In this document: one piece after another, positions 1 through 7,732 of the stretch
How positions within the stretch are numbered: position 1 is the stretch's first letter
Layout: the number at the start of each line of letters is the position of its first letter
Assembly: GCF_014203115.1 (NCBI RefSeq)
Contig: NZ_JACHIJ010000007.1
Coordinates: 124,001 to 188,000 of the forward strand
Length of the DNA stretch: 64,000 nt
Source: Afipia massiliensis
GTDB taxonomy: Bacteria; Pseudomonadota; Alphaproteobacteria; Rhizobiales; Xanthobacteraceae
Direction: 5' to 3'
The notes under the pieces: generated by a model
Told to the model about the DNA's origin: nothing
Database searches by the model: none
Seen by the model: only the letters and a program-made list of their open reading frames with translations
Position numbers and translations under genes: made by a program

Positions 1-1009
1 ACTCATAGCCGCCCGCAAGGCCCTTCAGCGGATGGCTGCACTCGATCGCATCGAGAATGTCGGCGGAAACGTCGCCCGCTTTCTCATACGACGTGACGCG
101 CGCCTGCTTGAACACATCCTCAGCCAGCTTGTCGGCGAGGATCAGCAGATCGCCGGTCTTCGCCCAATTGTCGGCGGGCGCATCGGTGATCTTGTAAAGG
201 CCATAGGAAATTTTCGGCGAGAAGCTGATGGCGCGGTTGCCGGGCAGCGTCCATGGCGTGGTGGTCCAGATCACCACCGAGGCCTTGGCGAGACGGCCGT
301 GTGCAGCGTTGACCGGAAACTTCACCCAGACCATGTCCGAGGTGTAGTCCTCGTATTCGATTTCGGCTTCGGCCAGCGCGGTCTTCTCGACCACGCTCCA
401 CATCACCGGCTTCGAGCCGCGATAGAGCGTGCCGTTGGCCGCGAATTTCATCAGTTCGCGCGCGATCTGCGCTTCGGCCGGGAAGCTCATCGTGGTGTAG
501 GGATGCGACCAGTCGCCGACCACGCCGAGGCGCTTGAATTCCTCGCGCTGGATGTCGACCCACTTCTGCGCGAACGCCCGGCACTCCTGCCGGAATTCGA
601 CGATCGGCACCGCGTCCTTGTTCTTGCCCTTGGCGCGGTACTGTTCCTCGATCTTCCATTCGATCGGCAGACCGTGGCAGTCCCAGCCCGGCACGTAATT
701 GGAATCGAAGCCGAGCATCTGCTGGCTGCGCGTCACCACGTCCTTGAGAATCTTGTTGAGCGCGTGGCCGATATGGATGTTGCCGTTGGCGTAGGGCGGG
801 CCGTCGTGCAGCACGAATTTCGCGCGGTCCTTGGCGGTTTCGCGCAGCTTCCCGTACAGGTCGATGGCGTCCCAGCGCGCCAGAATTTCCGGCTCGCGTT
901 GGGGCAGGCCCGCGCGCATCGGGAAGTCCGTCTGCGGCAAATAGAGGGTGCTGGAGTAATCGTTGCCGTCGGCTTTGGGGGCAACGGACTTTTGAGGCTT
1001 GTCGGACAT
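1..1009 (-). CDS. ileS: Isoleucyl-tRNA synthetase, N-terminal part (runs off window)
   Basis: Charges tRNA-Ile with isoleucine in the cytoplasm. Only about the first 336 residues of a roughly 1000-residue enzyme are present; the rest lies beyond the left edge, so the KMSKS loop and C-terminal zinc region cannot be seen. The class I signature HIGH is at residues 79-82, directly after the conserved PPYANG. The [11 protein letters not shown] stretch, typical of the start of the CP1 editing domain, is also readable. The start is the ATG giving MSDKP; no upstream in-frame alternative looks better. ribF lies upstream on the same strand, 186 bp away, an order (ribF-ileS) common in proteobacteria. 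Confidence 0.97.
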   Translation of the reverse strand, partial: MSDKPQKSVAPKADGNDYSSTLYLPQTDFPMRAGLPQREPEILARWDAIDLYGKLRETAKDRAKFVLHDGPPYANGNIHIGHALNKILKDVVTRSQQMLGFDSNYVPGWDCHGLPIEWKIEEQYRAKGKNKDAVPIVEFRQECRAFAQKWVDIQREEFKRLGVVGDWSHPYTTMSFPAEAQIARELMKFAANGTLYRGSKPVMWSVVEKTALAEAEIEYEDYTSDMVWVKFPVNAAHGRLAKASVVIWTTTPWTLPGNRAISFSPKISYGLYKITDAPADNWAKTGDLLILADKLAEDVFKQARVTSYEKAGDVSADILDAIECSHPLKGLAGGYE

Positions 1010-1195
1010 GAATGCTCTGGCTTGGCTCGAATGGCGCTGGCGCGCACGTAATGTGCAGCGATGAATCGATCCCGGTCTTGCGCCGAGCGTGGTGCTCAGA
1101 CGGAAGCCGGGCCGCTAATGCCTATTGTGGTGCGCTGCGCCAACATGGGGCCTAGATAGCAGGCATGGGTGGCATCGGAAAGGCCCGCAAGCCGC

Positions 1196-2170
1196 TCAAT
1201 CCGTGACAATTCCGAGTTTCGGGAACGCATCCGGCGCCGCCGCCAGCATGGCGCGGGCTTTTGCGCTGTCGTCGTCCATCTGGCGCACCAGCGCGTCGAT
1301 GCCGTCGAATTTCAGCTCGTCGCGGATGAAGCCGATGAATGCGACATCCGGCCGCTGGCCGTAAAGGTCGCCCTTGAAGTCGAACAGGAACACTTCCAGC
1401 AGCGGCGCGCCGTTGTCGAAGGTCGGACGGCGGCCGAACGAGGCGACGCCGCCGACGCGCTTGTCGCCGATCCCGACCCGCACCGCATAGATGCCGTGCC
1501 GCAGGCCGCAGGCCGGATCGAGCCGGATGTTCGCGGTCGGATAGCCAAGATCCCGCCCCCGCTTTTCGCCGTGCACGACTTCCCCGGAAATAAACCATGG
1601 ATAGCCAAGCAGCGTGCTGGCTTCATCGATCTGTCCCTGACCCAGCGCGTTGCGGATGGCGGTGGAGGACACGGCGCTGCCATCGGCGTCGATGTGGCTC
1701 TGGATGTGCACCTCGATGCCAAGCTTGGGGCCTTCGGCGGCGAGCAATGCGGGCGAGCCTGTGCGGCCCTTGCCGAAATGGAAGTCGAAGCCGACGGAGA
1801 TTCCGCTGACGCCGAGCCGCTCGATCAGATCGTGGTTAATGAAATCCTGTGCCGTCGTGCCGGCGCGCCTGGCGTCGAATGTCATGACCACGGCTCCGTC
1901 GAGCCCGGTCCCCGCCAGCAGCCGCAGCTTGTCGCGCAGTTCTGTGAGCTTGAACTGGGGCGTGTTGGGGCTGAAGAAGCTGCGCGGATGCGGCTCGAAC
2001 GTGACCGCATATGCCGGGGCGCCGCGCTTGCGCGCCATATCTACGGCAGCGGAAATCACGGCCCGGTGGCCGAGATGGACGCCATCGAAATTGCCGAGCG
2101 CCACCGCCGCGCCCTTGGTGATCGCGCTGGCGGGCGTGGTGTCGCGAATGACGGAAAAGCGTGTCGTCAT
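1196..2170 (-). CDS. ribF: Bifunctional riboflavin kinase / FMN adenylyltransferase
   Basis: Makes FMN from riboflavin and then FAD from FMN, using ATP. The N-terminal nucleotidyltransferase half carries GNFDGVHLGH at residues 26-35. The C-terminal flavokinase half carries GYPTANI near residue 200. At 324 residues the length is normal for bacterial RibF. The reading frame is open for 22 more codons upstream, but the start giving MTTRFSV matches the family. It precedes ileS on the same strand and is divergent from cheY. Confidence 0.95.
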   Translation of the reverse strand: MTTRFSVIRDTTPASAITKGAAVALGNFDGVHLGHRAVISAAVDMARKRGAPAYAVTFEPHPRSFFSPNTPQFKLTELRDKLRLLAGTGLDGAVVMTFDARRAGTTAQDFINHDLIERLGVSGISVGFDFHFGKGRTGSPALLAAEGPKLGIEVHIQSHIDADGSAVSSTAIRNALGQGQIDEASTLLGYPWFISGEVVHGEKRGRDLGYPTANIRLDPACGLRHGIYAVRVGIGDKRVGGVASFGRRPTFDNGAPLLEVFLFDFKGDLYGQRPDVAFIGFIRDELKFDGIDALVRQMDDDSAKARAMLAAAPDAFPKLGIVTD

Positions 2171-2406
2171 GGGTACCGGTAGGAAGATAATGAAGAAATT
2201 GAGCCGGACCTGACCCCGGCCCGCCATCGGAGTCAAGCTGCTGAATTGGGCCTTAACGGCGCAACTTAAGATAATCCCGATGCGGTCCGATTAACGGGCT
2301 GTTTAAGCCGCCGATGCTAGGTTCGCCCCGACTGCGATGTCAGAAGACATCCGCAAAGTGGTTGATAACGCACGCCGGTTGCTGCGTTCGAGGGAGAAAA
2401 TCAGCG

Positions 2407-2802
2407 ATGGCCATGGATTTGTCGATGCCGGTTCTGGTTGTGGATGACTACAACACGATGATCCGAATTATCCGCAATCTGCTCAAGCAACTTGGTTTCG
2501 AGAACATCGATGACGCCAGCGACGGCTCCGCAGCTTTGAACAAGATGCGTGGCAAGAAGTACGGCCTCGTGATCTCCGACTGGAACATGGAGCCGATGAC
2601 CGGATACGATCTGCTCAAGGAAGTGCGCAGCGACCCGAACCTCGCGACCACGCCCTTCATCATGATCACGGCTGAATCGAAGACGGAGAATGTGATCGCC
2701 GCCAAGAAGGCCGGCGTGAACAACTACATCGTCAAGCCGTTCAATGCCGCGACGCTCAAGACCAAGATCGAGGCAGTGTTCCCGGACAACGTGCCGGCGT
2801 AA
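2407..2802 (+). CDS. cheY: CheY-type single-domain response regulator
   Basis: A 131-residue stand-alone receiver domain. Acidic pocket residues D13 and D14, phospho-acceptor D58 (in VISDWNMEP), the Thr of MITAES and the Lys of VKPF are all present, so it should be phosphorylated. The sequence VISDWNMEPMTG is typical of true CheY, which binds the flagellar motor switch. No other chemotaxis gene is in the window, so the partner kinase must be elsewhere. The start ATG (MAMDLSM) follows a GAGGGAGA ribosome-binding site; the longer in-frame extension upstream is not needed. A hairpin terminator follows. Confidence 0.9.
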   Translation: MAMDLSMPVLVVDDYNTMIRIIRNLLKQLGFENIDDASDGSAALNKMRGKKYGLVISDWNMEPMTGYDLLKEVRSDPNLATTPFIMITAESKTENVIAAKKAGVNNYIVKPFNAATLKTKIEAVFPDNVPA

Positions 2803-2830
2803 CGCTCGCGTCACATCTGCAGAATTTCAG

Positions 2831-2856
2831 TGCCCGGCCTCGCGCCGGGCATTTTG
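2831..2856 (+). terminator. Rho-independent terminator after cheY
   Basis: Perfect 8-bp stem TGCCCGGC / GCCGGGCA with loop CTCGC (2839-2843), followed by TTTT. It sits 29 bp after the cheY stop. Confidence 0.8.
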
Positions 2857-2894
2857 CGTTGAGGCACTGCTCAATGCGGAGCTAAAAACACGAT

Positions 2895-3027
2895 GTCGTC
2901 CCGGCGCAGGTCGGGACCCATACTCCCTAAGCTGTCGTGGAATACGGATCGTTGAAAACTGTGGCCTGAAGTATCGCGGCGAAACGGGAACATGGTGGTT
3001 ATGGGTCCCGGCCTGCGCCGGGACGAC
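2895..3027. repeat. Paired palindrome, family A (copy 1)
   Basis: Two inverted GC-rich hairpins bound a spacer: GTCGTCCCGGCGC..GGGACCCATA at the left and its inverse TATGGGTCCCGG..GGGACGAC at the right. The inner edges carry ACTCCCTAA and GGTGGTTATGGG. The same architecture recurs at 29997-30113 and 37447-37565. It fills the cheY/HAD intergenic space. Confidence 0.85.
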
Positions 3028-3045
3028 GTGGAGGGAGGCTTTCGC

Positions 3046-3921
3046 CTACCACTTCAAATCCCGCATCAGTGCGAGCGGTGGCTTTGCATCACCGAACAGC
3101 CGGCGCACCGAGAATTCGTCGGCGACATCGAGGCCTTCGAAGTCCACCGCATGGATGCCGCGGGTCAGAAACAGGCAATCCAGCCCCATCAGGTTCGCGC
3201 CGGTAAGATCGGTGCGCACGGAATCCCCGATCGCAAGGATGCGATTGGCCGGCGTCGTGCCGCCGCGCTTTTCCGCCGCGAGCTCAAGCGCACGGTCGTA
3301 GATCGGCCGGTGCGGCTTGCCGTAGAAGATCACCTCGCCGCCGAGGCTGCGATAGAGTTCGGCGATGGCGCCCGCGCAGGTGATCAGGCGATGACCGCGC
3401 TCGACCACCATGTCCGGGTTGGCGCAGACGAAGGTGAGATTGCGCTTGAGCGCCTCTTCCATCATGCCGCGATAATTTTCCTCGGTCTCGACCTCGTCGT
3501 CGTAAGGACCGGTGCAGACGATGTACTCGGCGTTTTCGAGCGTCGTGAACTTGACGTCGAGACCGCGGAACATCGGGTTGTCGCGCTCCGGTCCGATCTG
3601 CAGCAGCGGCTGTTCAAGTCGCGACGCCACGAAGCTGCGCGTCAGATCGCCCGACGACACGATGGCGTCGTAGGTTTCGTCTGAGATCTCCATCTTGCGC
3701 AATTGGCGCTGCACGGAGTCGGCCGGGCGCGGCGCGTTGGTGATCATGATCACCGTACCGCCTTGTGCGCGGAATGTTTGCAGCGCCTTGCACGCATCGG
3801 GAAATCCATGAACGCCGTCGTGGATCACGCCCCAGACGTCGCTGAGAATGACGTCGACGCCGCTCGTGAGGTCGCGCAAACGGTCGGCGAAACGCAAGGC
3901 TGTGACGTCAGGTAGCTTCAT
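3046..3921 (-). CDS. HAD-superfamily class IIA hydrolase (TIGR01459-like)
   Basis: A predicted phosphatase of the HAD fold with the class IIA cap (NagD-like); the substrate is unknown. The nucleophile motif reads SDVWGVIHDG with Asp28, but the usual second Asp (DxD) is Trp30. Motif III Lys is probably in IFYGKPHRP and the late acidic motif is IGDSVRTDL. I recall this DVWGV form as characteristic of the alphaproteobacterial TIGR01459 group, so the substitution is probably family-wide. The 291 residues match that group. A CTAG palindrome doublet begins 36 bp upstream of its start codon. Confidence 0.85.
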   Translation of the reverse strand: MKLPDVTALRFADRLRDLTSGVDVILSDVWGVIHDGVHGFPDACKALQTFRAQGGTVIMITNAPRPADSVQRQLRKMEISDETYDAIVSSGDLTRSFVASRLEQPLLQIGPERDNPMFRGLDVKFTTLENAEYIVCTGPYDDEVETEENYRGMMEEALKRNLTFVCANPDMVVERGHRLITCAGAIAELYRSLGGEVIFYGKPHRPIYDRALELAAEKRGGTTPANRILAIGDSVRTDLTGANLMGLDCLFLTRGIHAVDFEGLDVADEFSVRRLFGDAKPPLALMRDLKW

Positions 3922-3956
3922 GGAATTGGATCACTTCTGTGCGGATGCGCGGCGAG

Positions 3957-4035
3957 GCCGTGATCCGGTTCTGACATTCGTACTGCGTCTTTCGCAGGCA
4001 CTTTTTTACGAATGTCAGAACCAAAGGATCACGGC
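3957..4035. repeat. CTAG-family palindrome, copy 1 (reverse orientation)
   Basis: A 79-nt imperfect palindrome. The outer stem GTGATC/GATCAC is extended by GCC/GGC instead of CTA/TAG, the AAG bulge is on the right strand, and the inner stem contains GGTTCTGACATTCG. It pairs with the forward copy at 4048-4122 across a 12-bp AT-rich gap. Confidence 0.85.
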
Positions 4036-4047
4036 AATTATAATTTG

Positions 4048-4122
4048 CTAGTGTCCCTTCGTATCCGCCCTTCGCTCGAGAGGCGCTGCGGCGTGAGGCG
4101 AAGGGCGGATACGGGACACTAG
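4048..4122. repeat. CTAG-family palindrome, copy 2 (forward orientation)
   Basis: 75 nt, bounded by CTAG at both ends. It has an outer stem CTAGTGTCC/GGACACTAG, a CTT bulge on the left strand and a 16-bp inner stem starting CGTATCCGCCC. It lies wholly inside the 3' end of the EAL-protein gene and supplies its stop codon. Confidence 0.9.
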
Positions 4123-5553
4123 CGCGGCATTGCCGGTGACGCGGGGAGCCTCGGCTCTCGCGTCGAATTTGGCGTCGGCTTTTTCTTCTTTCCGGGCCGG
4201 GGCGTCAACCGTTGAAGCCGCCGAAGTGGCGGGTTCCGTGGGGGTGGTTGCGCCCTCCGGCCGCAGCGGGCGTGGCGGCGCGAACAGGAAGCCCTGGCCG
4301 AAGCGGACGTCGTAATCCAGCAGATCGACCACGGCGCGCTCGCCCTCGATCCGCTCGGCGACCAGATCGATGCCGAAGCGCCCGAGCAGGTCGGACAGGT
4401 CGGCGGCGTGAATGTCGGCGGTCGAGAGTTGCTTCTGGTCGAGCAGCATCGCCGCCGGAACCTTGATGAACTTCACGCCGCGATCGGCGAGTTCGCGCGG
4501 ATCGAGCCGCAGGTCGGTGACGTTGTCGATCGAGAAGCCGTAGCCGAGCCGTTGCAACGCCGCGAGATGTTCGCTCTCGACGGGGCCGAGATGGCGGAAC
4601 GTGCTCTGCTTGAATTCGAGAACCAGCGACGGCGCCAGGATGCGGTTGGCTTCGAGAAAATCGAGGCACTGGCCGAACACCGACGGATTGCTCAGCGTCG
4701 CACCCGAGACGTTGCAGAACACGCCGACATCCTTCGAGCGCACCATCAGCCGCCGCAGCACCTGCACGCAGCGGAGCATTACGGTGTGATCGATCTGGCC
4801 CATCAAGCCGGCGGCTTCCGCAGTGCCGACGAAATCATTCGCGGTCAGCAACTGCTCCTTGTCGTCGCGCAGCCGCGCCACGGCCTCGTAGAACCGCACC
4901 TTGCGCTGGGGCAGCGTCACCATCGGTTGCAGGAACAGGTCGATGCGATTGGCCTCGATGGCGTTTCTCACCGCGACGAGAAGCTGGGCATTGGTGTGAT
5001 GCGCAGGCGGCAGCGGTGCTTCGGCCGCAGATGTGCTGGCGATTGCCGCGGGGGCATCCATCGGGGCGTTGTCAGCAGGGGCGGACACCGGCGGTGTTTC
5101 GTTTGCCACGGCGGCCGGTTCGGCAACCTGCCGGACGATGGTCGCAGCGTTGGCGAGAACCTCGTCATGGGCCGCGACGGAGGAGGCGAGCTGCTTGACC
5201 AGCGATCCGAGTTCGCTGATTTCGCCGGCCACTGTCTGGATGCGTTCCTGTCCGTTGGCGTCGGTCGCCGAGAGGCGCGTCTCGATGGCGCTCATGCGGC
5301 GTCCGAACTCGGCGACTTGCCGCGCGAGGTCCGCGGTGCCGCGCGACAGGTCGGCGATCTGGCTGCCGACATCGGTGCGGTCGCGCAGCCGCATCGAGAC
5401 TGCGTTGTAGAGGATCAGGAAGGTCAGCGCCGTTAGCGCGACGATGGCGGATTCGGAGACGCTGAGTCCCGCCAGCGAATAGAGCATCAGGCCGAGCGAC
5501 GCTGCGATCAGCACCATGCAGATGGCGATGAAAATCGTCGATATGCGGATCAT
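4048..5553 (-). CDS. Membrane protein with degenerate EAL (c-di-GMP phosphodiesterase-like) domain
   Basis: 501 residues: two transmembrane segments (about 1-25 and 30-52), a probable coiled coil (about 58-135), an Ala/Pro-rich linker and an EAL domain (about 215-455). EAL landmarks present: the Glu of FYEAVARL, Asn of FCNVSG, Glu of LVLEF, Lys of VKFIKV, Glu of VAERIE and Gln of FGQGFLF. The metal-binding DD pair is DN (SIDNVTD), so catalysis may be weak or lost and the protein may instead bind c-di-GMP or a partner. The start giving MIRIST is chosen because the longer frame would begin in a repeat. The last 24 residues are encoded by a CTAG palindrome. Confidence 0.85.
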   Translation of the reverse strand: MIRISTIFIAICMVLIAASLGLMLYSLAGLSVSESAIVALTALTFLILYNAVSMRLRDRTDVGSQIADLSRGTADLARQVAEFGRRMSAIETRLSATDANGQERIQTVAGEISELGSLVKQLASSVAAHDEVLANAATIVRQVAEPAAVANETPPVSAPADNAPMDAPAAIASTSAAEAPLPPAHHTNAQLLVAVRNAIEANRIDLFLQPMVTLPQRKVRFYEAVARLRDDKEQLLTANDFVGTAEAAGLMGQIDHTVMLRCVQVLRRLMVRSKDVGVFCNVSGATLSNPSVFGQCLDFLEANRILAPSLVLEFKQSTFRHLGPVESEHLAALQRLGYGFSIDNVTDLRLDPRELADRGVKFIKVPAAMLLDQKQLSTADIHAADLSDLLGRFGIDLVAERIEGERAVVDLLDYDVRFGQGFLFAPPRPLRPEGATTPTEPATSAASTVDAPARKEEKADAKFDARAEAPRVTGNAALVSRIRPSPHAAAPLERRADTKGH

Positions 5554-5636
5554 GAAGCCTGCCCAACCCCGAACGGAACTGAGCTTAGCATCAAGTTTGA
5601 TTCGGCGCGAAGTTGTTGCTGCGCCAAATTGTAAGT

Positions 5637-5726
5637 CGTCATGGCCGGGCTTGTCCCGGCCATCCACGCCTTCCTTGTCGCGAGCTTTTCAAGACGTGGA
5701 TGCCCGGCACAAGGCCGGGCATGACG
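5637..5726. repeat. Paired palindrome, family B (copy 1)
   Basis: Left hairpin CGTCATGGCCGGG..CCCGGCCATCCACG, short spacer, right hairpin CGTGGATGCCCGG..CCGGGCATGACG. A second copy is at 11253-11340. Reading frames running into it gain spurious N-termini such as MDGRDKPGHDD. Confidence 0.85.
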
Positions 5727-5751
5727 CGGAGAGATTCTGCGCCTTACGGCA

Positions 5752-7095
5752 TTAAGCCACCGCGCGGATCACCTTGGCGATCTTGTCCATGATCTCGCCG
5801 ACCTGACTTTCCGAGATGATCAGGGGCGGGGTCAGGCAGAGGGTGTCTCCCGCCACGCGCATCATCAGTTCGTGGTCGTGGAACGCCGAGTCGAGCGCCT
5901 CGAAGCCGCGCTTACCGGGGCCGTCCTTGTGGGGCGCCAGATCGATGCCGGCGGTGATACCGACGGTGCGGATGTCCACCACGTTCGGCTCCTTGCGCAG
6001 GTCCATCACGGCATCGGCCCATTTCGGTTCCAGCGCCTTGGCCCGTTCGAACAGGCCTTCGTCGCGATAGACGTCGAGGGTGGCGAGACCGGCGGCGCAG
6101 GCCAGCGGATGCGCCGAGTAGGTGTAGCCGTGGAACAGCTCGATGACGTGGTCCGGGCCCTTCATGAAGGAATCGTAGATCGCGTCGCGGATCAGCACAC
6201 CGCCCATCGGCACTGCGCCGTTGGTGACGCCCTTGGCGAAGGTGATCATGTCGGGCAGCACGCCGTAGCGCTCCGCCGCGAAGGCATAGCCGAGGCGGCC
6301 ATAGCCGGTGATGACCTCATCGAAGATCAGCAGGATGCCGTGCTTGTCGCAGATCTCGCGCAGCCGCTTGAGATAGCCCTTCGGCGAGGCCAGCACGCCG
6401 GTTGATCCGGCCATCGGCTCGACGATAACGGCGGCGATGGTGCCGGGGCCGTGGATGCCGGCGATGCGCTCAAGCTCGTCGGCGAAATGCGCACCATACT
6501 CCGGCTCGCCCTTGGTGAAGGCCTGCTTCTCGCGGTCATAAGTGCTCGGCAGATGATCGACGCCGGTCAGCAGCGTGCCGAACATCTTGCGGTTGTTGAC
6601 CATGCCGCCGACCGAAATGCCGCCGAAGCCGACGCCGTGATAGCCGCGCTCGCGGCCGATCAGCCGGGTGCGGCCGGCTTCACCGCGGCCGTTGTGATAG
6701 GCGAGCGCCACCTTCAGCGCGGTATCGACCGCTTCCGAACCGGAGTTGCAGAAGAACACATGCTCCAGCCCCTTCGGCGCCAGCGCGGCGATGCGGCTGG
6801 CAAGCTCGAAGGCCTGCGGATGGCCGAACTGGAACGGCGGCGCATAGTCGAGGGTCGCGGCCTGCTTCTGGATTGCACTCACGATCGGATCGCGGCTGTG
6901 GCCCGCGTTGCTGCACCACATGCCGGCGGCGCCGTCGAGAATGTTGCGGCCGTCGGTGGTGAAGTAATGCATGTCCTTGGCGCCGGCGAGCATGCGCGGG
7001 CGGGCCTTGAACGCCCGGTTGGCCGTAAACGGCATCCAGAAAGCATCGAGATCGTTCGGTGTCGCGACATTCGGGCGAGGGCGTTGAATATTCAA
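5752..7095 (-). CDS. Omega-amino acid (beta-alanine):pyruvate class III aminotransferase
   Basis: A PLP-dependent class III transaminase, most like the omega-amino acid--pyruvate enzymes that move the amino group of beta-alanine or related amines to pyruvate. Visible landmarks: FFCNSGSEAVDTALK (phosphate binding), the Asp of LIFDEVITGYGR and the PLP lysine in ITFAKGVTNG. Its 447 residues are usual for the group. The N-terminus MNIQRPRPNV gives a clean start. No amine-pathway genes lie next to it, so the physiological substrate is an inference only. Confidence 0.8.
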   Translation of the reverse strand: MNIQRPRPNVATPNDLDAFWMPFTANRAFKARPRMLAGAKDMHYFTTDGRNILDGAAGMWCSNAGHSRDPIVSAIQKQAATLDYAPPFQFGHPQAFELASRIAALAPKGLEHVFFCNSGSEAVDTALKVALAYHNGRGEAGRTRLIGRERGYHGVGFGGISVGGMVNNRKMFGTLLTGVDHLPSTYDREKQAFTKGEPEYGAHFADELERIAGIHGPGTIAAVIVEPMAGSTGVLASPKGYLKRLREICDKHGILLIFDEVITGYGRLGYAFAAERYGVLPDMITFAKGVTNGAVPMGGVLIRDAIYDSFMKGPDHVIELFHGYTYSAHPLACAAGLATLDVYRDEGLFERAKALEPKWADAVMDLRKEPNVVDIRTVGITAGIDLAPHKDGPGKRGFEALDSAFHDHELMMRVAGDTLCLTPPLIISESQVGEIMDKIAKVIRAVA

Positions 7096-7280
7096 GGGAC
7101 GTTCCTTCCGGCAAGGAGCAAGTTTCTTTGTTAGGAGCAGAGCCTATCAGCTTCCGGCCTCGTTCGGAACGCATCGCGACGCATGGTCGCCGGTACGTGA
7201 ATTCACATGGCGCGGCCGGAACATAATACACCTGATAGTTGTTTTGTGAATTAGTATGCTCTTAAAAGTTGTGTGCGCAA

Positions 7281-7730
7281 ATGCCCGTCATGAAACGGGT
7301 CTGCAAAACCACTGCCCGAAAATTTCTCGCGGCGCGCGACGGAGCCATCGCGGTCGAATTCGCGATGATCGCGCCGGTGTTCCTGATGATCGTGTTCGGG
7401 ATCATCATGTACGGCTCGTATCTCGCGGTGATTCACGGCGTGCAGCAACTGGCCGCCGAAGCCGCGCGGTCGTCCGTCGCCGGACTGAGTGAAAGCGAGC
7501 GCAGCGCGCTCGCCAATAGCTACATCACCGGCAACGTCAATTCATATCCGCTGATCAATCCGGCGCATCTGACCGTCAACGCGGCGACGTCCGGTTCCGA
7601 TGCCAACGTGTTCGTCGTCACGGTCAACTACGACGCCTCCGGCATGTTCATCTATTCGCTGCCGACATTCGTGCCGGCGCCGTCCCCGACCATCGTGCGC
7701 TCGGCCGCGATCCCGCGCGGGGGATATTGA
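7281..7730 (+). CDS. TadE-like pilus assembly / secreted pseudopilin protein
   Basis: About 149 residues. After a short basic N-terminus comes the TadE signature GAIAVEFAMIAPVFLMIVFGI, a hydrophobic segment with the conserved Glu, and then a periplasmic domain. TadE-type proteins are minor pseudopilins of the Flp/Tad system. The next gene, a TadG-like protein, starts 2 bp after this stop, so the two are translated together. No other tad/cpa gene is in the window. Start uncertain: ATG at 7281 or 7290, and TTG at 7269 is also open; none has a clear ribosome-binding site. Confidence 0.8.
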   Translation: MPVMKRVCKTTARKFLAARDGAIAVEFAMIAPVFLMIVFGIIMYGSYLAVIHGVQQLAAEAARSSVAGLSESERSALANSYITGNVNSYPLINPAHLTVNAATSGSDANVFVVTVNYDASGMFIYSLPTFVPAPSPTIVRSAAIPRGGY

Positions 7731-7732
7731 GC

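Noticed and set aside
2251..2310. TTAA-N9-TTAA and TTAA-N8-TTAA near the cheY promoter as CtrA sites
   Set aside because: Spacing differs from the required seven bases. 32902-32916 (N6) and 40664-40680 (N9) fail in the same way.
3046..3921. Trp30 in the HAD nucleophile motif as loss of activity
   Set aside because: The DVWGV form appears to be characteristic of this HAD subgroup, so it probably is a subgroup trait rather than decay.
4408..5436. 342-codon frame on the + strand opposite the EAL gene
   Set aside because: An antisense shadow of a GC-rich gene; no ribosome-binding site and no recognisable domain. The same applies to 17680-19110 (opposite uvrC), 34801-36099, 39427-40680 and 42082-43464.
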